Shown: positions 5,997 to 11,111 of the stretch, in pieces
Position numbering within the stretch: the first letter of the stretch is position 1
How the letters are laid out: the number at the start of each line of letters is the position of its first letter
Assembly (NCBI GenBank): GCA_012514925.1
Contig: JAAYZI010000068.1
Coordinates: 1 to 11,111, forward strand
Source: Deltaproteobacteria bacterium
GTDB taxonomy: Bacteria; Bdellovibrionota_C; UBA2361; JAAYZI01
Reading direction: 5' to 3'
DNA: 11,111 nt
Program-made: the position numbers and the translations under genes
Notes under the pieces: generated by a model
What the model saw: the letters and a program-made list of their open reading frames with translations, nothing else
Databases searched by the model: none
Told to the model about the DNA's origin: nothing

Positions 5997-6783
5997 ACTG
6001 CCTAAAATGCTAAAGATTGAGCGCGTCATTAGAGAAGCTGAAGGGGTACACACTCTCTTTCTGCCATACGCCGGGGAAGTCAAAGCCGGACAATTCGTGA
6101 TGCTCTGGGTGCCGGGCGTGGATGCCAAACCAGCTGGAATTTCCTACCATCAAGACGGTTGTATCGGCGTTACAATCTCTGCCGTTGGAGCTTGGTCTAA
6201 GGAGGTTTGCGGGAAAAAATCCGGAGATCTTCTCGGCCTACTCGGACCGTACGGCAACAGCTTTGAACTAATCGGAGAGAATGTCGTACTGGTCGGCGGC
6301 GGATACGGCGCAGCCACCTTGATGCTCCTGGCGGAGGAGGCTTGCCGCCGCTCTTTAAAAACCACTCTCATACTTGGGGCACGATCTGAAGCGGCATTAC
6401 TTTACCGCACGCGAATAAAAGCCATGAAGTTAGATGCCATTTTCACTACAGATGATGGCTCTTTCGGCGAGAAAGGTTTTGTTACGGATATTTTGCAACG
6501 CAAGCTCCAATCCGAAAAGGTGGATGGAGTCTATGTGTGCGGGCCAGAAATTATGGAAAAACGTTGCGCTGAGATCTGCCTTGCTGCCGAAGTCCCCTCC
6601 CAAATCAGCCTAGAACGGCATATGAAATGCGGTTTTGGGGTGTGCGGGGCGTGCTGTATAGATCACTCCGGTCGGCGAGTCTGTGTCGAAGGGACAATCT
6701 TTAGCGGAGCAGACTTGTTACAGACCCACGAATTTGGAAGATACCGCCGCGATAGTAGCGCCACCAAACAACCGTTTGCCTAA
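5986..6783 (+). CDS. pyrK: Dihydroorotate dehydrogenase electron transfer subunit
   Basis: PyrK passes electrons from the PyrD FMN through a [2Fe-2S] cluster and FAD to NAD+. The protein is 265 residues. The N-terminal ferredoxin-reductase-like barrel includes AGQFVMLWVPG and GLLGPYG (84-90). The nucleotide-binding lobe has VLVGGGYGAA (101-110) and VYVCGPE. The C-terminal cluster motif supplies Cys215, Cys220, Cys223 and Cys233 in RHMKCGFGVCGACC and RRVC. The usual flavin motif RPxS is replaced by KPAGIS around residues 48-53. The ATG at 5986 overlaps the pyrD stop by 11 nt and has GGGGAG about 7 nt upstream; upstream extensions would lie inside pyrD. This tight coupling fits a heterotetramer. 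A terminal tail of about 20 residues after the cluster domain is not diagnostic. Confidence 0.93.
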   Translation: MKHELPKMLKIERVIREAEGVHTLFLPYAGEVKAGQFVMLWVPGVDAKPAGISYHQDGCIGVTISAVGAWSKEVCGKKSGDLLGLLGPYGNSFELIGENVVLVGGGYGAATLMLLAEEACRRSLKTTLILGARSEAALLYRTRIKAMKLDAIFTTDDGSFGEKGFVTDILQRKLQSEKVDGVYVCGPEIMEKRCAEICLAAEVPSQISLERHMKCGFGVCGACCIDHSGRRVCVEGTIFSGADLLQTHEFGRYRRDSSATKQPFA

Positions 6784-6795
6784 CACGGACCCTCG

Positions 6796-6814
6796 CGCAA
6801 GTGGCCCCACTGCG
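6796..6814. terminator. Small hairpin between convergent pyrK and rimI
   Basis: CGC (6796-6798) and AGTGG (6800-6804) pair with CCACT (6807-6811) and GCG (6812-6814) with one bulged A and a very short loop. It lies in the 51-nt gap between two convergent stops. No T-run follows on either strand, so its role as a bidirectional terminator is a guess from position. Confidence 0.25.
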
Positions 6815-6834
6815 AAATATACGGGGAGCTAAAA

Positions 6835-7356
6835 TCAGGCCGCCACCTCACCGCTACGACGCGCCATAAGCTCTCCCAACTTTAAGGTCATAAGCACCGC
6901 ATCTTCCCCGTTATCGGAATAGTACTTGCGCCGCAGCCCAGCCCGGTAGAAGCCAAGCTTTTCATAGAGCGAAATGGCCGCTTGGTTGCCGACCCGCACT
7001 TCCAGATAAACCCACTCTGCTCCTTGACAGTGCAAATCGTCTAAAACTTCCAGGACTAATTGACGCGCCACCCCACGCCTTCTTAAACGCTGATCCACCG
7101 CCAGATTAACAATGTGAACTTCATCGGCCACAACGTGTATCACGACAAAACCCACCAACTGGGCGCCCACCCTAGCTCCATAGGTACGGCTGAAGGTGTT
7201 CTCGAACTCGTACGCAAAAAACTTGCGGCTCCACGGAGCCTGACTCGATTCCGATTCGATTCTGGAAAGGTCGTCGAGCGAAGCCGGAGAAAGCCGACAA
7301 ACAACAGGCACTATATCCCCCTCGAAAAGACCAAGCTGCTGCGACTTATCATTCAT
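6835..7356 (-). CDS. rimI: Ribosomal protein S18-alanine N-acetyltransferase (GNAT family)
   Basis: RimI acetylates the N-terminal alanine of ribosomal protein S18 using acetyl-CoA. The protein has 173 residues; the GNAT fold begins about residue 20 (CRLSPASLDDLSRIE). It then shows the RimI-type APWSRKFFAYEF, VHIVNLAVDQRLRRRGVARQ (acetyl-CoA binding, variant of RRxGxG/A), the VYLEVRVGNQAAISLYEKLG segment and GLRRKYYSDNGEDAVLMTL with the Tyr pair typical of RimI. ATG 7356 is chosen because GAGGAGGGGAGGGA lies directly upstream; the frame stays open to 7518, but that extension has no family match. The first residues (MNDKSQQLGLFEGD) are an extra leader compared with short RimI proteins. tsaB, a common neighbour, is not seen. 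Another GNAT acceptor cannot be excluded. Confidence 0.85.
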   Translation of the reverse strand: MNDKSQQLGLFEGDIVPVVCRLSPASLDDLSRIESESSQAPWSRKFFAYEFENTFSRTYGARVGAQLVGFVVIHVVADEVHIVNLAVDQRLRRRGVARQLVLEVLDDLHCQGAEWVYLEVRVGNQAAISLYEKLGFYRAGLRRKYYSDNGEDAVLMTLKLGELMARRSGEVAA

Positions 7357-7689
7357 TCCCTCCCCTCCTCGGGGCGACTCTAACACCGCCGTCATCACCA
7401 GCCAATATGGCTGTATAACCCCGTATATCCCCAGCAAGAATAGCCCTACAGGCCGCTTCCATCCAAAACGGCCCACAGCCGCCTCCGACGAGATGGCACG
7501 CCTAACGCAAGTTGACACCCTTGAGGTTCAGAGTTAGCATCTCCTAATCGAGTATCTTTGGCCGGAATCTTTCCTACTATGTCCAACGTCTCCAACGCCT
7601 TTGTCGAAAGAGCCGTCTTATCAATAGTAACACAAGATCTTGCCTAATTTTTCGGTGACATTTGTGTAATTAATTTTGTAGAGACTTTT
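7357..7689. other. Intergenic region between rimI and the RRM gene
   Basis: This 333-nt divergent gap has no recognisable gene. The minus strand is open from 7643 to 7446 in one frame without a start codon, and from 7518 in the rimI frame, but neither translation matches a family I know. On the plus strand, a weak promoter candidate TTGCCT (7640-7645) with TGTAAT (7665-7670), spacer 19 nt, could serve the RRM gene. The A+T-rich stretch at 7645-7690 fits a promoter and leader. Confidence 0.5.
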
Positions 7690-8157
7690 ATGAAAAAACT
7701 TTATGTTGGCAACCTGTCATACGACACCAGTGAGCAGACCCTGGAATCGTTTTTCCAGGACTTCGGCCCAGTCGTTTCGGTCAAAATACTGACGGATCCG
7801 TACTCTGGACAATCCAGAGGGTTTGGATTTGTTGAGCTGCAAGATGATGATAAGGCGCTCGAGGCAATTCAAGCCCTAAACGGCCAAACTTTAGATGGTA
7901 AAGAGTTAAAGGTAAATGAAGCTCGCCCGCAGACTGAGCGACGTGGCGGCGGTCACGGTGGCGGGCGCGGTGGCGGACGAAGCGGCGGCTACGGTGGTGG
8001 TGGGCGTAGCGGCGGCGGGCGCGGCGGCTACAGCGGAGGACGTGGCGGCGGTGGTCACGGTGGTGGACGAAGCGGTGGCGGCGGCTACGGTGGTGGACGT
8101 GGCGGCGGCGGTCACGGTGGTGGACGCGGCGGTGGCGGCGGCGGTAGGGACTACTAA
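7690..8157 (+). CDS. RNA-binding protein with RRM domain and Gly/Arg-rich tail
   Basis: This 155-residue protein has one RNA recognition motif (about residues 1-80) with RNP2 KLYVGNLS (3-10) and RNP1 RGFGFVEL (43-50), the aromatic residues that stack on RNA bases. Residues 85-155 form a low-complexity tail of Gly, Arg, His, Ser and Tyr with RGG-like repeats ending in GRDY. Single-RRM glycine-rich proteins occur in cyanobacteria and many other bacteria; in cyanobacteria some are cold-induced. The ATG at 7690 has only a weak GAGA upstream, but MKKLYVGNL is the standard family start. The gene stands alone and is closed by a strong terminator at 8175-8212, so it is probably a monocistronic unit. 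The RNA target is unknown. Confidence 0.92.
   Translation: MKKLYVGNLSYDTSEQTLESFFQDFGPVVSVKILTDPYSGQSRGFGFVELQDDDKALEAIQALNGQTLDGKELKVNEARPQTERRGGGHGGGRGGGRSGGYGGGGRSGGGRGGYSGGRGGGGHGGGRSGGGGYGGGRGGGGHGGGRGGGGGGRDY
7942..8154 (+). repeat. GGC/GGT-rich tandem repeats encoding the Gly-rich tail
   Basis: The DNA of the tail is built of imperfect repeats. The unit encoding RGGG(G)HGGGR recurs at 7942-7968, 8041-8070 and 8098-8127, and a unit encoding SGG(G)GYGGG recurs between them. The bias toward GGC/GGT and CGT/CGC opens long false frames on both strands. Length variation by slippage is likely. Confidence 0.8.
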
Positions 8158-8174
8158 CGCCCCGGTTATCTGAC

Positions 8175-8212
8175 AATGGCCGTCAAAAACAACTCTTGAC
8201 GGCCATTTTGTT
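8175..8212 (+). terminator. Rho-independent terminator of the RRM gene
   Basis: AATGGCCGTCAA (8175-8186) and TTGACGGCCATT (8196-8207) form a perfect 12-bp stem with a 9-nt loop, followed by TTGTT. It lies 18 nt after the RRM gene stop. Confidence 0.88.
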
Positions 8213-8276
8213 ATCCGTTGTTATCACCCGTCTTTTTTGATTCTTAATTTCACTAAAATTCCGGCCTACCTAGCTT

Positions 8277-8981
8277 GTGAATCATCGCCCAAAGACTTTT
8301 GAACCTTTTATGGTCGCCCTCTTCGGCCTAATCGGAGCTTGGATCGGGCGCCTTCTGGCCCTAACATTACGCTGGGACCACACAGAGACAGAAAGAAGCA
8401 AACACACTTGGCTTAGCTCATCGCCCCGTATCTTCGTATTCTGGCATGATCGCCAGCTTATGATGCCGTGGTGTTATCTTAGGACCAAGCGCCGGGGGAG
8501 CTGCCAGCGCATGTACGTGCTTATCAGCGCACACAAGGATGGCCGCATAGTAGCGCGCGCAATGCAGCACTTGGGGATACACTCCGTTGCGGGATCCTCC
8601 ACCAGGGGCGGCCGACGCGCCGCTAACGAACTTATCGAGCATCTTAAGGAGGGGCATCATGTTTCTATTACTCCCGACGGCCCACGTGGCCCAGCTCGCA
8701 ATGCTAAAAACGGTGCGGTTAAGATCGCTAAACAAGCGGGTGTCCAAATTTATCCCGTTGCCGCCTCTGCTGAACGATGCTGGCGTTTTAGAAGCTGGGA
8801 CCGAATGATTTTGCCCAAACCTTTTTCAAGGGCTGTACAAATAATCGGACAACCCTTAGATATCCCCCCGGAAGCAGACGAAACCGACCTCGAGCAGTAC
8901 AGACGCAAACTTGAACTGGCTCTTAACCAAGTTTCTGATGCGGCTGACAACTACTTTAAGAGTGATCGAAGCTGTCAGTAA
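8277..8981 (+). CDS. Lysophospholipid acyltransferase-like protein (DUF374)
   Basis: This 234-residue protein of the DUF374/COG2121 family is related to PlsC/LpxL acyltransferases and probably acts at the inner membrane on a lipid or lipid A-like acceptor. An N-terminal hydrophobic segment (about 11-30, VALFGLIGAWIGRLLALTL) anchors it. The motif IFVFWHDRQLMMPW supplies the catalytic HxxxxD-like part in its DUF374 form. Then come ISAHKDGRIVARAM, GSSTRGGRRAANELI and the diagnostic SITPDGPRGPARNAKNGAVKIA. The C-terminal part contains YPVAASAERCWRFRSWDRMI and PKPF, typical of the family. The start is GTG at 8277; ATG 8310 is an alternative, and neither has a clear Shine-Dalgarno. Its stop is 8 nt from the convergent rplT stop. 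The exact acyl acceptor is not known for this family. Confidence 0.87.
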   Translation: MNHRPKTFEPFMVALFGLIGAWIGRLLALTLRWDHTETERSKHTWLSSSPRIFVFWHDRQLMMPWCYLRTKRRGSCQRMYVLISAHKDGRIVARAMQHLGIHSVAGSSTRGGRRAANELIEHLKEGHHVSITPDGPRGPARNAKNGAVKIAKQAGVQIYPVAASAERCWRFRSWDRMILPKPFSRAVQIIGQPLDIPPEADETDLEQYRRKLELALNQVSDAADNYFKSDRSCQ

Positions 8982-8989
8982 TTCAGTAA

Positions 8990-9346
8990 TTAATTGCCGA
9001 TTGCGGCCTTGGCCTTATCGGCAATCTGCCCGAACGCAGCCGCATCACAAACTGCTAGCTCCGCCAAGATCTTACGATCTATAACTACACCCGCGGCTTT
9101 AAGCCCTTGCACAAGCTTGCTGTAACTAAGTCCAGCCTCGCGCGCTGCCGCATTGATGCGGATAATCCAAAGGCTTCTAAACTCTCTCTTCTTGCGGCGT
9201 CGATCACGGTAGGCAAAACTCCACGCTCGGTCTACCGCCCGCTTGGCAAGAGAGTAACAATCTTTGCGCCTTCCCCTGTAACCTCTGGCTAGTTTTCTTA
9301 TCTTATTATGGCGCTTCAGGCGCGTACTTCCAGTTTTAACTCTCAT
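8990..9346 (-). CDS. rplT: 50S ribosomal protein L20
   Basis: L20 is an early 23S rRNA-binding protein needed for large-subunit assembly. The 118-residue sequence has the family length and landmarks: the basic N-terminal arm (MRVKTGSTRLKRHNKIRKLA), GYRGRRKDCY, AYRDRRRKKREFRSLWIIRI, and the globular RNA-binding part with GLSYSKLVQGLKAAGVVIDR and LAELAV. The ATG at 9346 follows a purine run (AGAGGGGGAGGGGG) about 10 nt upstream. It lies 22 nt after rpmI and is surely cotranscribed with it. In many bacteria L20 represses the infC-rpmI-rplT operon by binding its leader; infC is not upstream here. Confidence 0.97.
   Translation of the reverse strand: MRVKTGSTRLKRHNKIRKLARGYRGRRKDCYSLAKRAVDRAWSFAYRDRRRKKREFRSLWIIRINAAAREAGLSYSKLVQGLKAAGVVIDRKILAELAVCDAAAFGQIADKAKAAIGN
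8993..9025 (-). terminator. Hairpin over the last codons of rplT
   Basis: ATTGCCGAT (8993-9001) and ATCGGCAAT (9017-9025) form a perfect 9-bp stem inside the last ten or so codons of rplT; the 15-nt loop contains a further GGCC/GGCC pair. On the minus strand it is followed by AATTACTGAATTACTG rather than a T-run. It might help end transcription between the tail-to-tail genes or protect the 3' end, but coding constraint is an alternative. Confidence 0.35.
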
Positions 9347-9368
9347 GGCTTAAATACCCCCTCCCCCT

Positions 9369-9575
9369 CTAGCCGTTCACATGATTTGGTAGCTGCCGCC
9401 GCAATGAACGCTGATTAGCGCTATCCACCGCCTTATAAGCCCGCAGCTGTCTGCGCCGTTTAGGCGACTTCTTCGCAGTATTATGACTCTTACCTGCCTG
9501 CCCTCTTTTTAGCCGTCCACTGGCGTTGATACGTACTTTCTTTAACGCCATTCGGCTGGTTTTCATCTTTGGCAT
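9369..9575 (-). CDS. rpmI: 50S ribosomal protein L35
   Basis: L35 is a small basic component of the large ribosomal subunit. The 68-residue protein has the family start MPKMKTSRMALKKVRINASG, the GRLKRGQAGKSHNTAKKSPK core and RRRQLRAY. The C-terminal end (RSLRRQLPNHVNG) is normal. ATG 9575 is preceded by AAGGAAGG. It heads a two-gene unit with rplT. The usual upstream partner infC (and thrS) is absent; instead tRNA-Val lies 86 nt upstream on the same strand with no terminator evident between them. Confidence 0.96.
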   Translation of the reverse strand: MPKMKTSRMALKKVRINASGRLKRGQAGKSHNTAKKSPKRRRQLRAYKAVDSANQRSLRRQLPNHVNG

Positions 9576-9661
9576 CTTACTTGGCCTTCCTTACCACTCT
9601 AACTAAATCGTCTATCCTAAAAATTTCCGATCTCAGCCGGTTTATCCACAGACAAATCAAC

Positions 9662-9738
<77 letters not shown>

Positions 9739-9826
9739 ACTAGACCCGCGCCCAAGTTCGGACACGCAGACGTAAGCGCCATTCACTACCAAAAGATCGG
9801 TAAAAGGTCAAGAAATCCAAGAGTTG

Positions 9827-10030
9827 CTATCGCTCACCACGCACTACCAATCTCCCAAGGGCTTTGCTGGAGGTCACACTGGCGCTTAGAGAAAGCCTCT
9901 CTACATTCTTTTTAAGGCCTGTAAGCTGCACCTCTATACCTTTCCTTAGGGGGCTTAAATTACCGTAGGCGAACTGCCGAGCCGATTGGGTTGTGTTTTT
10001 ACCCCGAGAATCAATGTTAGAACGCAACAT
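9827..10030 (-). CDS. Possible small protein of unknown function
   Basis: This is a 67-codon frame starting at ATG 10030 with a good purine-rich Shine-Dalgarno (GGGGAGGGGT directly upstream). The product is basic, begins MLRSNIDSRGKNTTQSARQF and has a middle LSPLRKGIEVQLTGLKKNVE that could form an amphipathic helix. It has no signal peptide, cysteines or membrane segment. I do not recognise a family. It lies on the same strand between ctpA and tRNA-Val. It could equally be a chance frame; the ribosome site is the main argument for it. Confidence 0.35.
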   Translation of the reverse strand: MLRSNIDSRGKNTTQSARQFAYGNLSPLRKGIEVQLTGLKKNVERLSLSASVTSSKALGRLVVRGER

Positions 10031-10159
10031 ACCCCTCCCCTACAACGGACTCCCTCAAAACACCGTCACTATATTAAAAAGGAAGATCTCAAGCAACTCT
10101 CTGGACGGTACTTTTGGTACCATGAGGATTCATCAATACGGCTAGGGTTAGCGTACAAC

Positions 10160-10187
10160 CCATTGTATCCGTTCATATAAATATTAA
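10160..10187 (-). repeat. Possible degenerate third copy of the structured repeat
   Basis: Read on the minus strand, TAATATTTATATGAACGG then ATACAA aligns with the hairpin B part of copy 2 at about 20 of 24 positions, including an exact AACGGATAC. The hairpin A sequence is not preserved (only ACTT and TTTAATA remain in place), and no TGGTAA end is clear. It lies about 50 nt beyond the ctpA stop. Chance similarity is possible. Confidence 0.35.
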
Positions 10188-10234
10188 AGCGCCTAAGTAA
10201 ATCCGCACTCCGCGGGGGCACAGCTCCCAAAACT

Positions 10235-11111
10235 TTACTTCTTGGCCTTAGGCTCAATCCCATGAGCGGCTTTAAAAACATCAAAGGTTTTAATTATCTC
10301 GAAAGCCCGCGCCGCCTGTACATCTTTTTCTAACCAATCCTTAAGGCTGAGCTTATCCATTTCTGAACCGGTTAGATCTTCGCGCTCCTCCTCCAAGCCA
10401 TCACCATCCTGCAGCACAGCTCCGCTGCCGCTGCCATTGCCTTCGGGATTTACAATGGCCCCCTCTAAATCTTTTTCTCTAAACCTTAAAAGCCTCCTCT
10501 CACTAGGTTGTCCCGGCCGACGCTTAACCCGCGGCTCCTCCACCTCAATGTCCGGCTTGACACCTGTGGCTTGAAGGGAACGACCGCTCGCGGTGTAATA
10601 AAGCGCTGTGGTCAGGGTGAGCGCACCACCATTCTCCAAGGGAGTGATGGTTTGAACAGACCCTTTACCGAAAGTCTGAGTGCCAAGCACCAACGCCCGC
10701 CCGTGGTCTTGAAGCGCACCAGCCACAATTTCGGAAGCGGAAGCAGAACCACTGTTGACCAGCACCACTATAGGATAATCACCTTCGGTGCCCCGAGGCT
10801 GGGCATAAAACTTCTGTTTCTGAGACTCAATCCGCCCATCCGTGTAAACAATAATTCCTTCCTTCAGAAAGAGATCCGCTACCTTCACCGCCTGAGTCAG
10901 CAATCCGCCTGGATCGTTTCTTAGATCTAAGAGCAGCCCTTTAAGCTCCACTCCTCCATTTTCTCTTCTTAGTTTATCTAGGGTAGCCTTCAAGTCATCT
11001 GCGGTTTTCTCCATGAACTGACCGACCCGCACGTAAGCATACCCGTCTCCAAGATGGCGGCTACGTACACTCTTTACCTTAATGTCATCTCTAATAACGG
11101 TGATGTTGAAA
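10235..11111 (-). CDS. ctpA: C-terminal processing peptidase CtpA (S41 family), 5' end outside window
   Basis: About 291 C-terminal residues of an S41A serine protease, which trims or degrades periplasmic proteins, are present. The frame stays open to the right edge; the first visible residues (FNITVIRDDIKVKSVRSRHL) follow the PDZ domain, so the signal peptide and PDZ lie beyond 11111. The apparent start at 11032 is an internal Val codon. The catalytic domain shows GLLLDLRNDPGGLL, the nucleophile region VNSGSASASEIVAGALQDHG and the lysine base in TFGKGSVQT, followed by LYYTASGRSLQATGVKPDIEV. The tail of about 100 residues after that contains a Gly/Asp/Glu-rich linker and a helical end (DVQAARAFEIIKTFDVF), as in deltaproteobacterial CtpA proteins. 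Function is confident; the substrate is unknown. Confidence 0.94.
   Translation of the reverse strand, partial: FNITVIRDDIKVKSVRSRHLGDGYAYVRVGQFMEKTADDLKATLDKLRRENGGVELKGLLLDLRNDPGGLLTQAVKVADLFLKEGIIVYTDGRIESQKQKFYAQPRGTEGDYPIVVLVNSGSASASEIVAGALQDHGRALVLGTQTFGKGSVQTITPLENGGALTLTTALYYTASGRSLQATGVKPDIEVEEPRVKRRPGQPSERRLLRFREKDLEGAIVNPEGNGSGSGAVLQDGDGLEEEREDLTGSEMDKLSLKDWLEKDVQAARAFEIIKTFDVFKAAHGIEPKAKK

Larger units (their letters stand above)
9739..10234. other. Intergenic region between tRNA-Val and ctpA
   Basis: These 496 nt contain a small possible ORF (9827-10030, minus) and a partial match to the structured repeat (10160-10187, minus). A short hairpin GGTAC-TTTTG-GTACC lies near 10107-10121. 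An interrupted inverted repeat AAGTAAA (10195-10201) with TTTACTT (10234-10240) spans the ctpA stop and might take part in its termination. Nothing else is supported. Confidence 0.5.

Noticed and set aside
7446..7643. Minus-strand open stretch upstream of rimI, considered as a tsaB remnant because tsaB often precedes rimI
   Set aside because: No start codon, and the translation has no TsaB motif I can defend; only faint similarity of short pieces.
7781..8176. Long open frames on both strands across the Gly-rich region
   Set aside because: Produced by GGC/GGT repeats; the plus-strand RRM frame explains the sequence, and the others are low-complexity shadows.
8976..8991. Tandem CAGTAATT CAGTAATT at the acyltransferase-rplT junction
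   Set aside because: Only two units of 8 nt across a stop codon; too short to interpret.
10069..10284. Minus-strand frame overlapping the ctpA end
   Set aside because: Overlaps the true ctpA C-terminus in another frame and has no recognisable motif.

Overview
The window looks like a chromosomal stretch from a Gram-negative, deltaproteobacteria-like bacterium (Myxococcota/Desulfobacterota-type or a related uncultured lineage). The assignment is an inference. It rests on a CarD/CdnL regulator that closely follows the Myxococcus family pattern, a carD-ispD neighbourhood, an HtrA/DegP protease with two PDZ domains beside an RpoE-type sigma factor, a C-terminally extended S41 (CtpA) protease, a DUF374 lysophospholipid acyltransferase and a DUF1844 protein. 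I see no phage, insertion sequence, CRISPR array, toxin-antitoxin or defence system. Most of the window is housekeeping.

Layout. Positions 1-2985 hold a minus-strand envelope-stress group: DUF1844 gene, then degP/htrA, then an rpoE-like ECF sigma gene, with a good sigma-70 promoter in front of DUF1844. Diverging from it is a PhnP-like metallo-beta-lactamase-fold hydrolase (3026-3799, plus). Tail to tail with that hydrolase is a 169-nt ispD scar (3796-3964, minus), which keeps the start and end of IspD but lacks the middle. The scar lies just after carD (3994-4497, minus). A long intergenic region (4498-5078) carries a structured repeat and a pyrD leader hairpin. The pyrD-pyrK pair (5079-6783, plus) encodes a two-subunit NAD-type dihydroorotate dehydrogenase. 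rimI (minus) converges on it. Next come an RRM protein with a glycine/arginine tail (7690-8157, plus, with a strong terminator) and a DUF374 acyltransferase (plus). These meet a minus-strand block: a partial ctpA at the right edge, a small unrecognised ORF, tRNA-Val(GAC), rpmI (L35) and rplT (L20).

How the genes fit together. RpoE, DegP, CtpA and the acyltransferase all point to outer-membrane or periplasm maintenance. CarD, RimI, L35, L20 and tRNA-Val belong to transcription and translation. PyrD/PyrK carry out the fourth step of pyrimidine synthesis, passing electrons to NAD+ through FAD and a [2Fe-2S] cluster.

The two most unusual observations are the ispD deletion scar, where a normally essential isoprenoid gene is gutted at its usual place beside carD, and a structured intergenic repeat. 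The repeat is 41 nt with 38 identities between two copies; it has two hairpins, the second closed by a GNRA-type loop. A possible decayed third copy lies after ctpA. Neither amounts to a demonstrated new biological system.
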